A stretch of 64,000 nucleotides of DNA from Rhodocytophaga rosea (GTDB lineage Bacteria > Bacteroidota > Bacteroidia > Cytophagales > 172606-1). The stretch covers positions 2,501,501-2,565,500 of the forward strand of contig NZ_CP048222.1 of the NCBI RefSeq assembly GCF_010119975.1. Direction: 5' to 3'. The notes under the pieces were generated by a model. That model was not told where the DNA came from, did not search any database, and was given only the letters and a program-made list of their open reading frames with translations. The first letter of the stretch is position 1. The number at the start of each line of letters is the position of its first letter. Shown piece by piece: positions 25,910 to 34,588 of this stretch. A program made the position numbers and the translations under genes.

Positions 25910-27022
25910 TTATTCATTTTTAAGGTATTTTACCATCAGGCTGCCAGCCCGTTGAGAAGCGCCAGGACCACCCATCATGGCTTTTATTTCTTTATAGGCT
26001 TGTATCTGTTCTTTGCGTCCAGAAGTATAGGGCAGGATTTTTTTCAGTTCATATACGAGTTTGTATACCGTAAAATCCTCCTGAATGAGTTCTTTCACTA
26101 CTTCTTTCCCAGCAATCAGATTCACCAGCGAAATATATCCTACCTGAATAAGGGCTTTAGCAATCATATAGGAAATGCGGCCAGTTTTATAGCACACAAT
26201 CTGTGGCACTTCAAACAACGCTGTTTCCAGAGTAGCCGTACCGGAAGTGACCATAGCAGCGGTTGCATTCGATAATAAATCGTAGGTCTGGTCTATAACG
26301 AGGGATACATGTGGAACACGGGTAAATTTTTCGTAGAAAGACAAGGGCAGATTGGAAACACCTGCAATCACAAATTCATACTGAGAAAACTTCGGCATCA
26401 CGCCCAGCATAATTTCGAGCATATTTTTAACTTCTTGCTCACGGCTACCAGGAAGCAGGGCGATAATGAGTTTCTCTTCCAGGTTGTTTTTCCGGCGGAA
26501 ATCAGGGTCAGGCTGGAAGTTAGCAATGGCATCCAGAAGCGGATTCCCTACATAGTCTACTTCATATTCGTAGTTCCTAAAAAAGTCTGTTTCAAACGGA
26601 AAAATAACAAATAAGCGGTCTACATTGGCTTTGATCTTATAGGCCCTTGACTGGTTCCAGGCCCATACTTTGGGAGAAATGTAATAGAAAACCTTAATCC
26701 CTTGTTTTTTAGCAAATTTTGCGATCCGCATATTAAAACCAGCATAATCTACCAGAATCACCACATCTGGTTTCCAGGCAAGAATATCCTGCTTACACTG
26801 GCTAATAAATCCCAGAATTTTATGCAGGTTTAGCGCCACTTCCAGAAAACCCATATACGCCAGTTCCCGGTAGTGTTTGACAAGCGTTGCACCAGCAGCC
26901 TGCATCATATCTCCTCCCCAGGCCCGGCATTCTGCCTGTGGATCTTCTGCCCGGATAGCCTTAATCAGGTTGGAAGCATGCAGGTCTCCGGAACGTTCGC
27001 CGGCTATCAGATAATATTTCAT
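25910..27022 (-). CDS. lpxB: Lipid-A-disaccharide synthase LpxB
   Basis: 370 residues, normal length for the family. MKYYLIAGERSGDLHASNLI is the conserved N-terminus (GE.SGDLHA), with AWGGDMMQAAG and later LLPGSREQEVKNML and VTSGTATLETALFEVPQIVCYKT, the nucleotide-sugar binding C-terminal signature. LpxB joins UDP-diacylglucosamine and lipid X to the lipid A disaccharide at the inner membrane. The outer-membrane LPS implied here fits the glycosyltransferase/exporter module at 48038-52608. Confidence 0.96.
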   Translation of the reverse strand: MKYYLIAGERSGDLHASNLIKAIRAEDPQAECRAWGGDMMQAAGATLVKHYRELAYMGFLEVALNLHKILGFISQCKQDILAWKPDVVILVDYAGFNMRIAKFAKKQGIKVFYYISPKVWAWNQSRAYKIKANVDRLFVIFPFETDFFRNYEYEVDYVGNPLLDAIANFQPDPDFRRKNNLEEKLIIALLPGSREQEVKNMLEIMLGVMPKFSQYEFVIAGVSNLPLSFYEKFTRVPHVSLVIDQTYDLLSNATAAMVTSGTATLETALFEVPQIVCYKTGRISYMIAKALIQVGYISLVNLIAGKEVVKELIQEDFTVYKLVYELKKILPYTSGRKEQIQAYKEIKAMMGGPGASQRAGSLMVKYLKNE

Positions 27023-27147
27023 TCAGTAATGGTAAGGAACAGGAATACGTACCTGAATCAACATTGAAGGTATTTTTTATCGCAGAAAATTAACAGATTT
27101 CCCATATAAGCCGGCAGCAACCAAATAAATCTTTTTATTGGCAGCAT

Positions 27148-27573
27148 TTATTGTTCAGCACCATAATAATCCACAAAATTACGGGGCGTTTCATAGAGCC
27201 GGAGTTGATGTAACCTGGCGGAAGGAGCTGCCAGCTGAATAGCCGGAGCCAGAATATTCCATATTTCAATTATAAATACCTCGCAGCTAGCCATTTTACC
27301 CTGCATAAAATCCACATCCATGTTCAGATTTTTATGATCCACTTTATCCAGAATCAGGTCTTTAATTAAGCGGCTGAGTACTTTTAAATCAATTACAAAC
27401 CCTGTATCCGGGTCCGGCAGGCCCTTTACCGTAACAATCAATTCAAAGTTATGCCCATGCCAGTTGGTATTGGCACAAGGTCCGAATACTTCCGTATTTT
27501 TTTCTTCCGACCAGTTGGGATTATACAATTTATGAGCAGCATTAAAGTGCTCTTTCCGGCTTACGTAAATCAT
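27148..27573 (-). CDS. queD: 6-carboxy-5,6,7,8-tetrahydropterin synthase family (QueD/PTPS)
   Basis: 141 residues. Zinc-binding histidines are visible in FNAAHKL and in NWHGHNFEL, with the catalytic cysteine in FGPCANTNW. FVIDLKVLSRLIKDLILDKVDHKNLN supplies the Asp/His pair and the late YETPRN the substrate glutamate. QueD makes carboxytetrahydropterin in the queuosine/7-deazaguanine pathway. No queC or queE gene is nearby, so a pterin role cannot be excluded. A well-matched Bacteroidota promoter lies at 27632-27662, and lpxB follows 125 bases downstream on the same strand. Confidence 0.93.
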   Translation of the reverse strand: MIYVSRKEHFNAAHKLYNPNWSEEKNTEVFGPCANTNWHGHNFELIVTVKGLPDPDTGFVIDLKVLSRLIKDLILDKVDHKNLNMDVDFMQGKMASCEVFIIEIWNILAPAIQLAAPSARLHQLRLYETPRNFVDYYGAEQ

Positions 27574-27631
27574 GTACTTTGGTATAGTGCAAGAAAAAAT
27601 TTACCAGACAGGTAATATTCATTTTGCGGTG

Positions 27632-27662
27632 CAAAGGTAGCAGGTTAGCCGGTCTTAAACAA
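27632..27662 (-). promoter_or_regulatory. Bacteroidota-type promoter for queD
   Basis: On the minus strand TTG (27662-27660), a 20-base spacer and TACCTTTG (27639-27632) match the TTG-N17-23-TAnnTTTG consensus. The -7 element ends 59 bases before the queD start codon. Confidence 0.6.
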
Positions 27663-27695
27663 TGGCTTACATAAAAGCGGCTCATCGCTTCAGCC

Positions 27696-27884
27696 ATGAA
27701 AACAATCCCACTGTTTTCTCTTGTTATTATTTTTGTATGTAGCTGTATTTTATTCAGATACAGGAAAGGGCATCTGTTGGAATCTGATAAAAGTATAAAT
27801 TATGCATCTACTTATCAGCATATTTACTTAGATTCGACGCCAGAACACTCACCTCAACCCTGGCATGGAAAGCTTTTTCATTGA
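27696..27884 (+). CDS. Small hypothetical protein with N-terminal hydrophobic segment
   Basis: 62 residues, not recognised. MKTIPLFSLVIIFVCSCILFRYRKG is a single hydrophobic segment with two cysteines (SC) that could be a weak lipoprotein or anchor signal; the rest is polar. It overlaps the start of the UPF0316 gene by 20 bases on the same strand, so translation coupling is possible. It may also be a chance frame in the leader of that gene. Confidence 0.35.
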   Translation: MKTIPLFSLVIIFVCSCILFRYRKGHLLESDKSINYASTYQHIYLDSTPEHSPQPWHGKLFH

Positions 27885-28473
27885 GAATCTAGGCATCAGT
27901 AAGTCTGTATATAGTTATGTGGTATTACCTTTAATCATCTATCTTTCCCGCCTTACGGATGTCAGTCTCAACACCTTACGGCAGATATTTGTAATTAGTG
28001 GCCGGCGCAAACAAGCACCGATTATAGGCATTTTTGAATCGCTGCTCTGGCTGATAGCCGTAAGTACCATTATGCAGAACCTGAATAATCCGACTTGTTA
28101 TCTGGCGTATGCGGCCGGTTTTGCTTCAGGCATTTATATAGGAATGACCATTGAAGAAAAACTTGCCCTAGGTAAAGTAATGGTACGTGTGATTACCCGC
28201 AGGGAAGCTACTGATCTGATCGAATACCTGCGTACCACTAAGTTTGGTTTTACCTATGTAGAAGGAGAAGGAAAACGGGAGAACGTAAAGCTGATCTTTT
28301 CAGTGATACAACGGCAGGATTTGCCGGAGCTTATTAATATTATCAATCAGTTTAATCCGAACGCCTTTTATACGGTAGAAACCGTTCGATACGCCAGTCA
28401 ACCGGGGTACTACTCTATGATTGACGAAAAAGGCGGACTTTTTTCATTCTTCAGCAATCTCAAACGCAGATAA
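27865..28473 (+). CDS. UPF0316 / DUF2179 membrane protein
   Basis: 202 residues. The N-terminal half has three membrane helices with the conserved DVSLNTLRQIFVISGRR segment and FESLLWLIAVSTIM. The C-terminal half is a soluble DUF2179 domain (VRVITRREATDLIEYLR..GFTYVEGEGKRENVKLIFSVIQRQDL), a small ferredoxin-like fold also found in YitT-type proteins. Molecular function is unknown. It is read with the small ORF just upstream. Confidence 0.88.
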   Translation: MESFFIENLGISKSVYSYVVLPLIIYLSRLTDVSLNTLRQIFVISGRRKQAPIIGIFESLLWLIAVSTIMQNLNNPTCYLAYAAGFASGIYIGMTIEEKLALGKVMVRVITRREATDLIEYLRTTKFGFTYVEGEGKRENVKLIFSVIQRQDLPELINIINQFNPNAFYTVETVRYASQPGYYSMIDEKGGLFSFFSNLKRR

Positions 28474-28685
28474 CCAGGTTATTTTATGAGATAAGCAGCT
28501 GTTGCAACTCAGAAAAAAATTTACCGTTAAATACCCACATTACAGGAGAAGAGTAAGCCGGCACACCTGATGCAGCATTTATTGCCTGGGCTACTTTCCC
28601 TGATCTTCAGTGAGGCATATATCTTGCCTGTCATGAATAGAACAATTCTTGTAAACATTATTTCCTGCAAATAGTTAGCTGGTAC

Positions 28686-29378
28686 ATGGATGGATTTAAG
28701 ATATTAGTGGTAGAAGACGAAGCCAGCCTGGTAGGCATGATTCAGCGTGGACTTTCCAGAGAAGGCTATCAGGTAAGTGTGGCCCTGGATGGCGCATCAG
28801 CGTTAAAAATGGCGACAGAATACGAATTCGACTTAATTACACTTGACCTGATGTTGCCGGGAATCAGCGGATTAGAATTATGCCGGACCATCCGGAAGAA
28901 AAATACCCAGGTACCGATTTTAATGCTTACTGCGCTAGGTACACCCGAAAACATTGTTACCGGGCTGGATAGCGGGGCAGACGATTACCTGGAAAAACCC
29001 TTTAACTTTGATGTACTGAATGCCCGTATCCGGTCGCTGATCCGGCGGAACAAAGGAGTGACAACCGCACATCATTTAATTAAAATCGCCGACCTGACCA
29101 TTGATACGACCGAAAAAACCGTAAGCCGCAGCGGGCAAAATATTCTTTTAACAGCTACTGAATTCCGTTTGCTGGAGTTTCTGGCCGTAAACCGGAAGAA
29201 AGTGCTTTCCCGGATCGACATTCTGGAGCATGTATGGGACATTGACTTTAACCTGGGTACAAATGTAGTGGACGTGTATATAAACTACCTGCGCAAAAAG
29301 ATCGACAAAGATTTTGAACCTAAGCTTATTCATACGGCTTTCGGCATGGGTTACGTTTTGAAAGAAGCAGAAGCATGA
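28686..29378 (+). CDS. Response regulator, OmpR/PhoB family
   Basis: 230 residues. Receiver domain 1-120: acidic pair ED at 10-11, phosphoacceptor D54 in LDLMLPG, conserved Thr in MLTALG and Lys in LEKPFNF. The C-terminal winged helix (about 135-225) has LLTATEFRLLEFLAVNRKKVLSR and VVDVYINYLRKKID, typical of OmpR/PhoB DNA-binding domains. It is followed after 6 bases by its histidine kinase gene, so the two form one operon. The signal and targets are unknown; the next genes (USP-like, bestrophin, carbonic anhydrase) are possible targets. Confidence 0.95.
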   Translation: MDGFKILVVEDEASLVGMIQRGLSREGYQVSVALDGASALKMATEYEFDLITLDLMLPGISGLELCRTIRKKNTQVPILMLTALGTPENIVTGLDSGADDYLEKPFNFDVLNARIRSLIRRNKGVTTAHHLIKIADLTIDTTEKTVSRSGQNILLTATEFRLLEFLAVNRKKVLSRIDILEHVWDIDFNLGTNVVDVYINYLRKKIDKDFEPKLIHTAFGMGYVLKEAEA

Positions 29379-29384
29379 GCGGCT

Positions 29385-30797
29385 ATGAATATCCAGACCA
29401 AAGTTACCATTCTGTTTGCCGGACTTACCATTACTGTTATCTTATTACTCAGCGGATTTATCTTCCTGTTTGCCAATCATTATGCCTTCGAAGATTTTTA
29501 TCAGCGGCTGGAAACCAGGGTGCGGATCGCACAGTCTATCCATTTTAATAGAGAGCATGCCAATAGCCAGGTAATTCAGCAAATGCGCCAGCAATATCTG
29601 GAGAAACTACCTTCCGAAAAAGAATATTTTCTGGAATTATCCTCCCCTGACCATCCGGATGTGGCACGGCCAAAAGAAATCCCTAAAGCTTTAATTGAAG
29701 AAATTCTGGCGAATGGCATTTCCCGTTTCCGCCATGATAATAAATTTTTCGTGGGAAACCTCTACCAGGACGATTCTCCCCCAACCATAATAATTGTTTC
29801 GGCAACCGACCCTTATGGCCTACAGGAACTAGAACATCTGCGCAACATCCTGATCATAGGTTTTCTGGCCTCTATACTGGTCATGTTTCTGGCAGGAAAA
29901 TTTTTTACTTACCAGATATTTAAGCCGGTCAGAGACTTAATCCGGAATGTGCAAAATATTTCTGCCGAAAATCTGCACTTACGCCTGCAAAATATCCAGG
30001 GTAAAGATGAAATCAGCATGCTTGGACATACATTTAACGACATGCTAACCCGGCTTGAAACTGCTTTTGAAACCCAGAACAATTTTGTAAGTAATGCTTC
30101 TCATGAGTTACGTACACCTCTCACTATTATTAAAGGAGAAGCAGAACTGGCACTGAGCCATCCGGGATTGAGTGAAGTTCACAGGCAATCGGTGCAGGTA
30201 ATTTTGCAGGAATCCGATAAACTCACGCATATGCTCACTGGCCTGCTGGGTTTGGCACAAAGCGGATTTGACGGAAAAAAACAAAATTGGGAGATCGTCC
30301 GGACCGACGAACTGCTCTGGATGGTAAAAGAAACAGTTGACCAGCTTTATCCTGAGAATAATGTCAGAATTGATTTTTCACAACTTCCCGAAGATGAAAA
30401 CATGCTGAAGGTAAACGGCAATATGACGCTGCTTAAACTGGCCATCAGCAATATAGTAATAAATGCCTGCAAGTATTCTTCTAATCAGCCGGTTACTATC
30501 AGTTTGTCTGGAAATAGTAAACAAGTGATGGTACAGGTAAAAGATAAAGGAATTGGTATTCCTGAAAAAGAGCTTCCACATGTATTTGAGCCCTTTTTCC
30601 GTGCCTCCAATACTTCTAAATTTGAAGGTTATGGAGTAGGTTTGCCCTTATCAATGAATATCATTCGTCTGCATAAAGGCAGTATTAACATCTACACCAA
30701 AGAGGGCCAGGGTACAGATATGCATATTACCTTGCCTATTGCCGATCTGCATCCGCACAGCCGGGGAAAAGCCAGCCACACCACGGTTCATTCTTAA
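29385..30797 (+). CDS. Sensor histidine kinase
   Basis: 470 residues. Transmembrane helices at about 8-30 and 155-180 bracket a periplasmic sensor of about 120 residues. Then come a HAMP domain (about 182-232), a HisKA box with phosphoacceptor H240 in SNASHELRTPL, and a HATPase domain with N box NIVINACKYS, G1 KDKGIGIP, F box FEPFFRA and G2 GYGVGLPLS. It pairs with the response regulator immediately upstream. The periplasmic sensor is not a recognised ligand-binding family, so the stimulus is unknown. Confidence 0.95.
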   Translation: MNIQTKVTILFAGLTITVILLLSGFIFLFANHYAFEDFYQRLETRVRIAQSIHFNREHANSQVIQQMRQQYLEKLPSEKEYFLELSSPDHPDVARPKEIPKALIEEILANGISRFRHDNKFFVGNLYQDDSPPTIIIVSATDPYGLQELEHLRNILIIGFLASILVMFLAGKFFTYQIFKPVRDLIRNVQNISAENLHLRLQNIQGKDEISMLGHTFNDMLTRLETAFETQNNFVSNASHELRTPLTIIKGEAELALSHPGLSEVHRQSVQVILQESDKLTHMLTGLLGLAQSGFDGKKQNWEIVRTDELLWMVKETVDQLYPENNVRIDFSQLPEDENMLKVNGNMTLLKLAISNIVINACKYSSNQPVTISLSGNSKQVMVQVKDKGIGIPEKELPHVFEPFFRASNTSKFEGYGVGLPLSMNIIRLHKGSINIYTKEGQGTDMHITLPIADLHPHSRGKASHTTVHS

Positions 30798-30980
30798 ATC
30801 ACATCTTCATTACACATCCGTTTGCCGATAGTCAATGTCATTATCTAATGGCATGAATTGAAATTGTATTATTCTGACTTAAATTCTAATGAGATTCTAA
30901 TTTCTTTCTTAGAAGTTCCTAATGAGCCTAACGTACTTTTACATAAAAAAAGAATAGTTTCACCTTAACCACAACAGGCT

Positions 30981-31472
30981 ATGAAGAACATACTTATTCC
31001 CAGTGATTTCAGTATCAAGTCATTAAACTGCATCGACGACTTACTTTGCACTTTCCGCAATGAACAGTTAAATATACTCCTGGTACATACTTTCATTATG
31101 CCGGATTCAATCTCAGAAATTATGTCTCTCACCAGCCGCAGAAAGAAATGTAATTTTATCAGTCCGGAATTCTGGAACCGCTGCACACAACTGGAATATG
31201 AAAACGCGCAAATTAATTCTATCAGGTTTGAATGTGTGTATGGCAGTACAGTGGCAGTTTTCAAACAATTTCTGGAAGGCCAGCATATAGACCTGGTTGC
31301 CTATCCACAGCAGTATCAGTTCCGGAAATTGTCGGAATGGAGTTTCGATCCGGCCAGGCTTATTTCTAAATCAGGTATAGAAGTAAAAATGATTACAACT
31401 ATAAAACTGGAAAAAGAAACAGGGCTTGTTTCCAGGAAGGAGCATTTAATTTACAGCCTGCCTCAGAATTAG
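30981..31472 (+). CDS. Universal-stress-protein-like protein
   Basis: 163 residues. The start MKNILIPSDFSIKSLNCIDDL is the first strand-helix of the UspA fold (KILIPTDFS..S..A...A), and ILLVHTF follows as strand 2. The C-terminal ATP-binding glycine motif of UspA (G-x2-G-x9-G-S/T) is not present, so nucleotide binding is doubtful. HIDLVAYPQQYQ replaces the usual DLIVMGTHG. It lies 183 bases after the histidine kinase and before bestrophin. Role inferred only from fold: a stress-related cytoplasmic protein. Confidence 0.6.
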   Translation: MKNILIPSDFSIKSLNCIDDLLCTFRNEQLNILLVHTFIMPDSISEIMSLTSRRKKCNFISPEFWNRCTQLEYENAQINSIRFECVYGSTVAVFKQFLEGQHIDLVAYPQQYQFRKLSEWSFDPARLISKSGIEVKMITTIKLEKETGLVSRKEHLIYSLPQN

Positions 31473-31557
31473 AACCTAAGCATTTCAACACTACATCTGA
31501 TTGTTTTTCTTAAGCGATAAATAAACCAGATATAAAACCTAATTAAACATTTTATAT

Positions 31558-32484
31558 ATGTTATTGAAAGAAAATATTCCGGTACGCTACGTACTGGGAA
31601 AGATAAAAAAAGAAGTAATCGTGGTAACGATCTACTCTATTCTGGTGGCCATATTATACCGTAATTTCCATTTCAGCCAGATCTCTATTCCGATTGCGGT
31701 GCCTACTATTGTAGGAACAGTACTATCACTCTTGCTTGCTTTCCGTTCTAACCAGGCCTACGACCGCTGGTGGGAAGCCCGCACATTATGGGGCGCCATT
31801 GTAAACGATTCCCGTACTTTAGGCCGGCAGATCCTGTCTTTTGTAGATGATCCCTACGGAGGCGAAGAAGTAGAAAAATTTCAGGAGCGTTTTATTAAGA
31901 GACAGATGGCCTGGTCTTATAGCCTGGGGCAATCCTTACGCAAAATATCGCCATTTATAGGAACAGAGGGTTTACTCAACCGGGAAGAGATAGAGTTTGC
32001 CAGACGATACAGCAATAAACCAGTGGCACTTCTGGAACTACATGCCGCTGATCTGCGACTGGCCTTAAAAAGAGGCTGGATCAATGAGTATCAGCAGGTT
32101 CAACTGGATCGTACCCTCACTAATTTATGCGATGCCATGGGCGGCTGTGAACGAATAAAGAATACGGTTTTTCCGGTTACTTACAGCCTGTATACCCATT
32201 TCTCATTAATCGTGTTTATATCCATGCTTCCCTTCGGACTTATTGAGTATTTTGGAATTATGGAAATACCCTTGGTTATTGCCATTGCTTCGCTGCTGTT
32301 ACTGATCGAGAAAATGTCTATTCATTTGCAAGATCCTTTTGAAAACAAACCGACCGATACGCCGGTTACAACTATAGCCAAAACTATTGAACGCGATTTA
32401 ACACAAATGTTGAAACAAAGTCATCTGGTTGAAGAAACAAAGCGGCTGGAAAGTGCTACAAAAGCCGAATATTATATACTGTAA
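31558..32484 (+). CDS. Bestrophin family channel (UPF0187)
   Basis: 308 residues, typical of bacterial bestrophins. An N-terminal cytoplasmic segment precedes hydrophobic helices at about 22-40 and 45-62. SLLLAFRSNQAYDRWWEARTLWGAIVNDSRTL is the family signature (FR.N..Y.R.WE.R..WG). Helices near 210-245 and a conserved acidic tail (QDPFENKPTDTP) complete the pattern. Bacterial bestrophins are pentameric channels; family members carry chloride, bicarbonate or cations. The next gene is a beta-carbonic anhydrase, which suggests a bicarbonate link. Confidence 0.93.
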   Translation: MLLKENIPVRYVLGKIKKEVIVVTIYSILVAILYRNFHFSQISIPIAVPTIVGTVLSLLLAFRSNQAYDRWWEARTLWGAIVNDSRTLGRQILSFVDDPYGGEEVEKFQERFIKRQMAWSYSLGQSLRKISPFIGTEGLLNREEIEFARRYSNKPVALLELHAADLRLALKRGWINEYQQVQLDRTLTNLCDAMGGCERIKNTVFPVTYSLYTHFSLIVFISMLPFGLIEYFGIMEIPLVIAIASLLLLIEKMSIHLQDPFENKPTDTPVTTIAKTIERDLTQMLKQSHLVEETKRLESATKAEYYIL

Positions 32485-32639
32485 TCTCAGAGGGCAGGTA
32501 TTATTCTTGTAAGCCTGCCTTGTGATATACTATTGTTACTTTTTATTTTTACTATTAATGATTAGTTTTATCAAAATTACCATTCAGGAATAACACATAA
32601 ACCTGTATATCAATCGTTTATTATTAAATTTATATATTC

Positions 32640-33305
32640 ATGGAAAAAATCATCAGAGGACTTCATCAATTTCAGAATAATATTTTCGATTCCCAGAAAG
32701 AACTTTTTCAAAGGCTTGCCGCCGGACAAAAGCCGGAAGCTTTATTTATTACCTGTTCAGACTCCCGGATTAGCCCTACCCTGCTTACCCAGACAAAGCC
32801 AGGAGATCTGTTCATATTACGCAACGCCGGAAATATAATTCCTCCCTATGGGGCGGCTAATGGCGGAGAAGGAGCAACTATTGAATATGCTGTTACTGCA
32901 CTCGGCATTAAGGATATTATCGTATGTGGCCATTCCCATTGCGGAGCCATGCATGGATTACTTCATCAGGAAGCCTTAACCAATATGCCTTCTGTAAGCA
33001 GCTGGTTACAGCATGCAGAATCTACCCGGCGGATTGTACTGGAAAAATATCCGGAGCAGGATGAGGAAGATATGGTTCTGAATGCCGTGAAAGAGAATGT
33101 GCTGGTACAGCTCGAAAACCTACGTACACATCCCAGCATAGCTACAGGCCTTGCAATGGGCAAGCTTAAGTTACATGGCTGGGTATATGAAATCGAAACT
33201 GGCCGTGTATTCGCTTATCAACCAGATAAAAAACAGTTTATTCATATTCAGGAAGTTGCTCCGGTAATTGAAGGTAGAAGTGTAGCACAGGCAATAACTA
33301 TCTGA
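32640..33305 (+). CDS. Beta-class carbonic anhydrase
   Basis: 221 residues. Zinc ligands C39 (ITCSDSRI), H98 and C101 (CGHSHCGA) and the catalytic Asp41-Arg43 dyad are all present. FILRNAGNIIPPYG and GWVYEIETG also match the family. It converts CO2 and bicarbonate in the cytoplasm. No signal peptide. It starts 155 bases after bestrophin on the same strand and ends before a good terminator at 33348-33371, so bestrophin and carbonic anhydrase may share regulation. Confidence 0.95.
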   Translation: MEKIIRGLHQFQNNIFDSQKELFQRLAAGQKPEALFITCSDSRISPTLLTQTKPGDLFILRNAGNIIPPYGAANGGEGATIEYAVTALGIKDIIVCGHSHCGAMHGLLHQEALTNMPSVSSWLQHAESTRRIVLEKYPEQDEEDMVLNAVKENVLVQLENLRTHPSIATGLAMGKLKLHGWVYEIETGRVFAYQPDKKQFIHIQEVAPVIEGRSVAQAITI

Positions 33306-33345
33306 TATCAGAATTGAGTAGCCATTTTATACATTCATATAAAAT

Positions 33346-33374
33346 ACAAAAGCCGGACTATATCCGGCTTTTTG
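33346..33374 (+). terminator. Rho-independent terminator after carbonic anhydrase
   Basis: Arms AAAGCCGGA (33348-33356) and TCCGGCTTT (33363-33371) with a 6-base loop, followed by TTTG on the plus strand. Confidence 0.8.
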
Positions 33375-33461
33375 CTTATCTAACCATTTGCCTTATTTTT
33401 TTTAAATGAGTGTTGCAAGTTATTAAAATGTATATTTCTAACAACGAACAATGAGTCAGTA

Positions 33462-33836
33462 TCACTTTGAGTTTTTCACCGGAACCGGGCAGTTCTGGCC
33501 TGAAATGTCTAAAATCACAACCTGCGGAGCAGAGGTACAATAGGTAAGATATTTTCCGGCGTCTTCGGCTGGCTTTTTGAAAGTAAAGTAAATTCTGGCA
33601 CCATTTACCTGGAATTCTTCAGGCAGGTTGAGTGTTTCTACTACATTATCAAACGTAACATTCTCAGCAATGCCATATTCCTTGTTTTTCCTGTCTAGGC
33701 GGATAGCATACGAATTAGTTAAACAGCCCTGCCCAATTACTGTACCCTGCGCACATAACAGCGTATCAGGCTCCTGACTACATGCATTCATAGTCAGTAG
33801 AAAAGCTATAAACCAGATTAAATGAAAAAAGTGCAT
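33462..33836 (-). CDS. Hypothetical lipoprotein
   Basis: 124 residues, not recognised. MHFFHLIWFIAFLLTMNAC is a lipoprotein signal with Cys19 in MNAC. The mature part has four further cysteines (LLCAQG, GQGCLTN, LTYCTS, GQNCPVP) that could form disulfides, consistent with an exported small beta protein. It stands alone on the minus strand, divergent from the Crp-like gene. Function unknown. Confidence 0.7.
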   Translation of the reverse strand: MHFFHLIWFIAFLLTMNACSQEPDTLLCAQGTVIGQGCLTNSYAIRLDRKNKEYGIAENVTFDNVVETLNLPEEFQVNGARIYFTFKKPAEDAGKYLTYCTSAPQVVILDISGQNCPVPVKNSK

Positions 33837-33963
33837 ATCAAAATCAAAATAAAAACCTGCTTCTGTATTAAAGACCCTCTGAGATTTTAAATGGTTGCAG
33901 CGTTTCCTTATAAAATCACATTATTAAAAAAATGTACAAATTTACTTTTTCGTTAGTATACAT

Positions 33964-34530
33964 ATGGACCTTTATGAATTTTTCAACTTGTTTTATCCCA
34001 TCAGCCAATCAGAGTATGACCTGTTTAGGAATAGTTTAAAAGTTAAAACTTTCAAAAAAGGCGACTTAATTATTGTGCCTGGCCAGGTGCAGAAAGAACT
34101 GTTTTTTGTACGCAAAGGAGTCCAGATGTCTTATGTTGAAACAGTTACCAGAATCCATGTTGTCGCCTTTACTTATCCGCCCAATCCCTGTGCGATTCCA
34201 GAATCATTCTCCTTCCAAAAACCGTCTACCTATTCTCTCACCTGCCTGAGCGACAGCGAAATGGAATATATTTCGTTTGAAAGTTTGCAGCAACTGTTCG
34301 ACAAATCGCAATCCATTGAGCGCTTATTCCGCCGGATGACCGAAGCCATATTAGCCGGCTTAATTAACCGGCACATTGAATTGCATGCCTTATCTATGGA
34401 AGAACGTTACCGGGCCTTTTGCCAGCGAAGTTCGCATTTGTTGCAACTGGTGCCTCACAAGTTTATCGCTTCTTACTTAAACATCGATCCAACCAATTTC
34501 AGCAAACTCTTCAACACCATCCGGATCTAA
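33964..34530 (+). CDS. Crp/Fnr-family transcriptional regulator
   Basis: 188 residues. The N-terminal cyclic-nucleotide-binding-like beta-roll (FKKGDLIIVPGQVQKELFFVRKGVQMSY, about 28-115) lacks the canonical cAMP phosphate-binding pattern, so the ligand is unknown. A long dimer helix follows, and the C-terminus has a short helix-turn-helix, VPHKFIASYLNIDPTNFSKLF. This divergent Crp-like group is frequent in Bacteroidota. It is followed 58 bases later by a haloalkane-dehalogenase-like hydrolase and may regulate it. Confidence 0.88.
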   Translation: MDLYEFFNLFYPISQSEYDLFRNSLKVKTFKKGDLIIVPGQVQKELFFVRKGVQMSYVETVTRIHVVAFTYPPNPCAIPESFSFQKPSTYSLTCLSDSEMEYISFESLQQLFDKSQSIERLFRRMTEAILAGLINRHIELHALSMEERYRAFCQRSSHLLQLVPHKFIASYLNIDPTNFSKLFNTIRI

Positions 34531-34588
34531 GGTTGGTCTAAACCAAGCTTCATTTCCCTGAACTTGCTTTCATTTGTAGAAAAAAACG

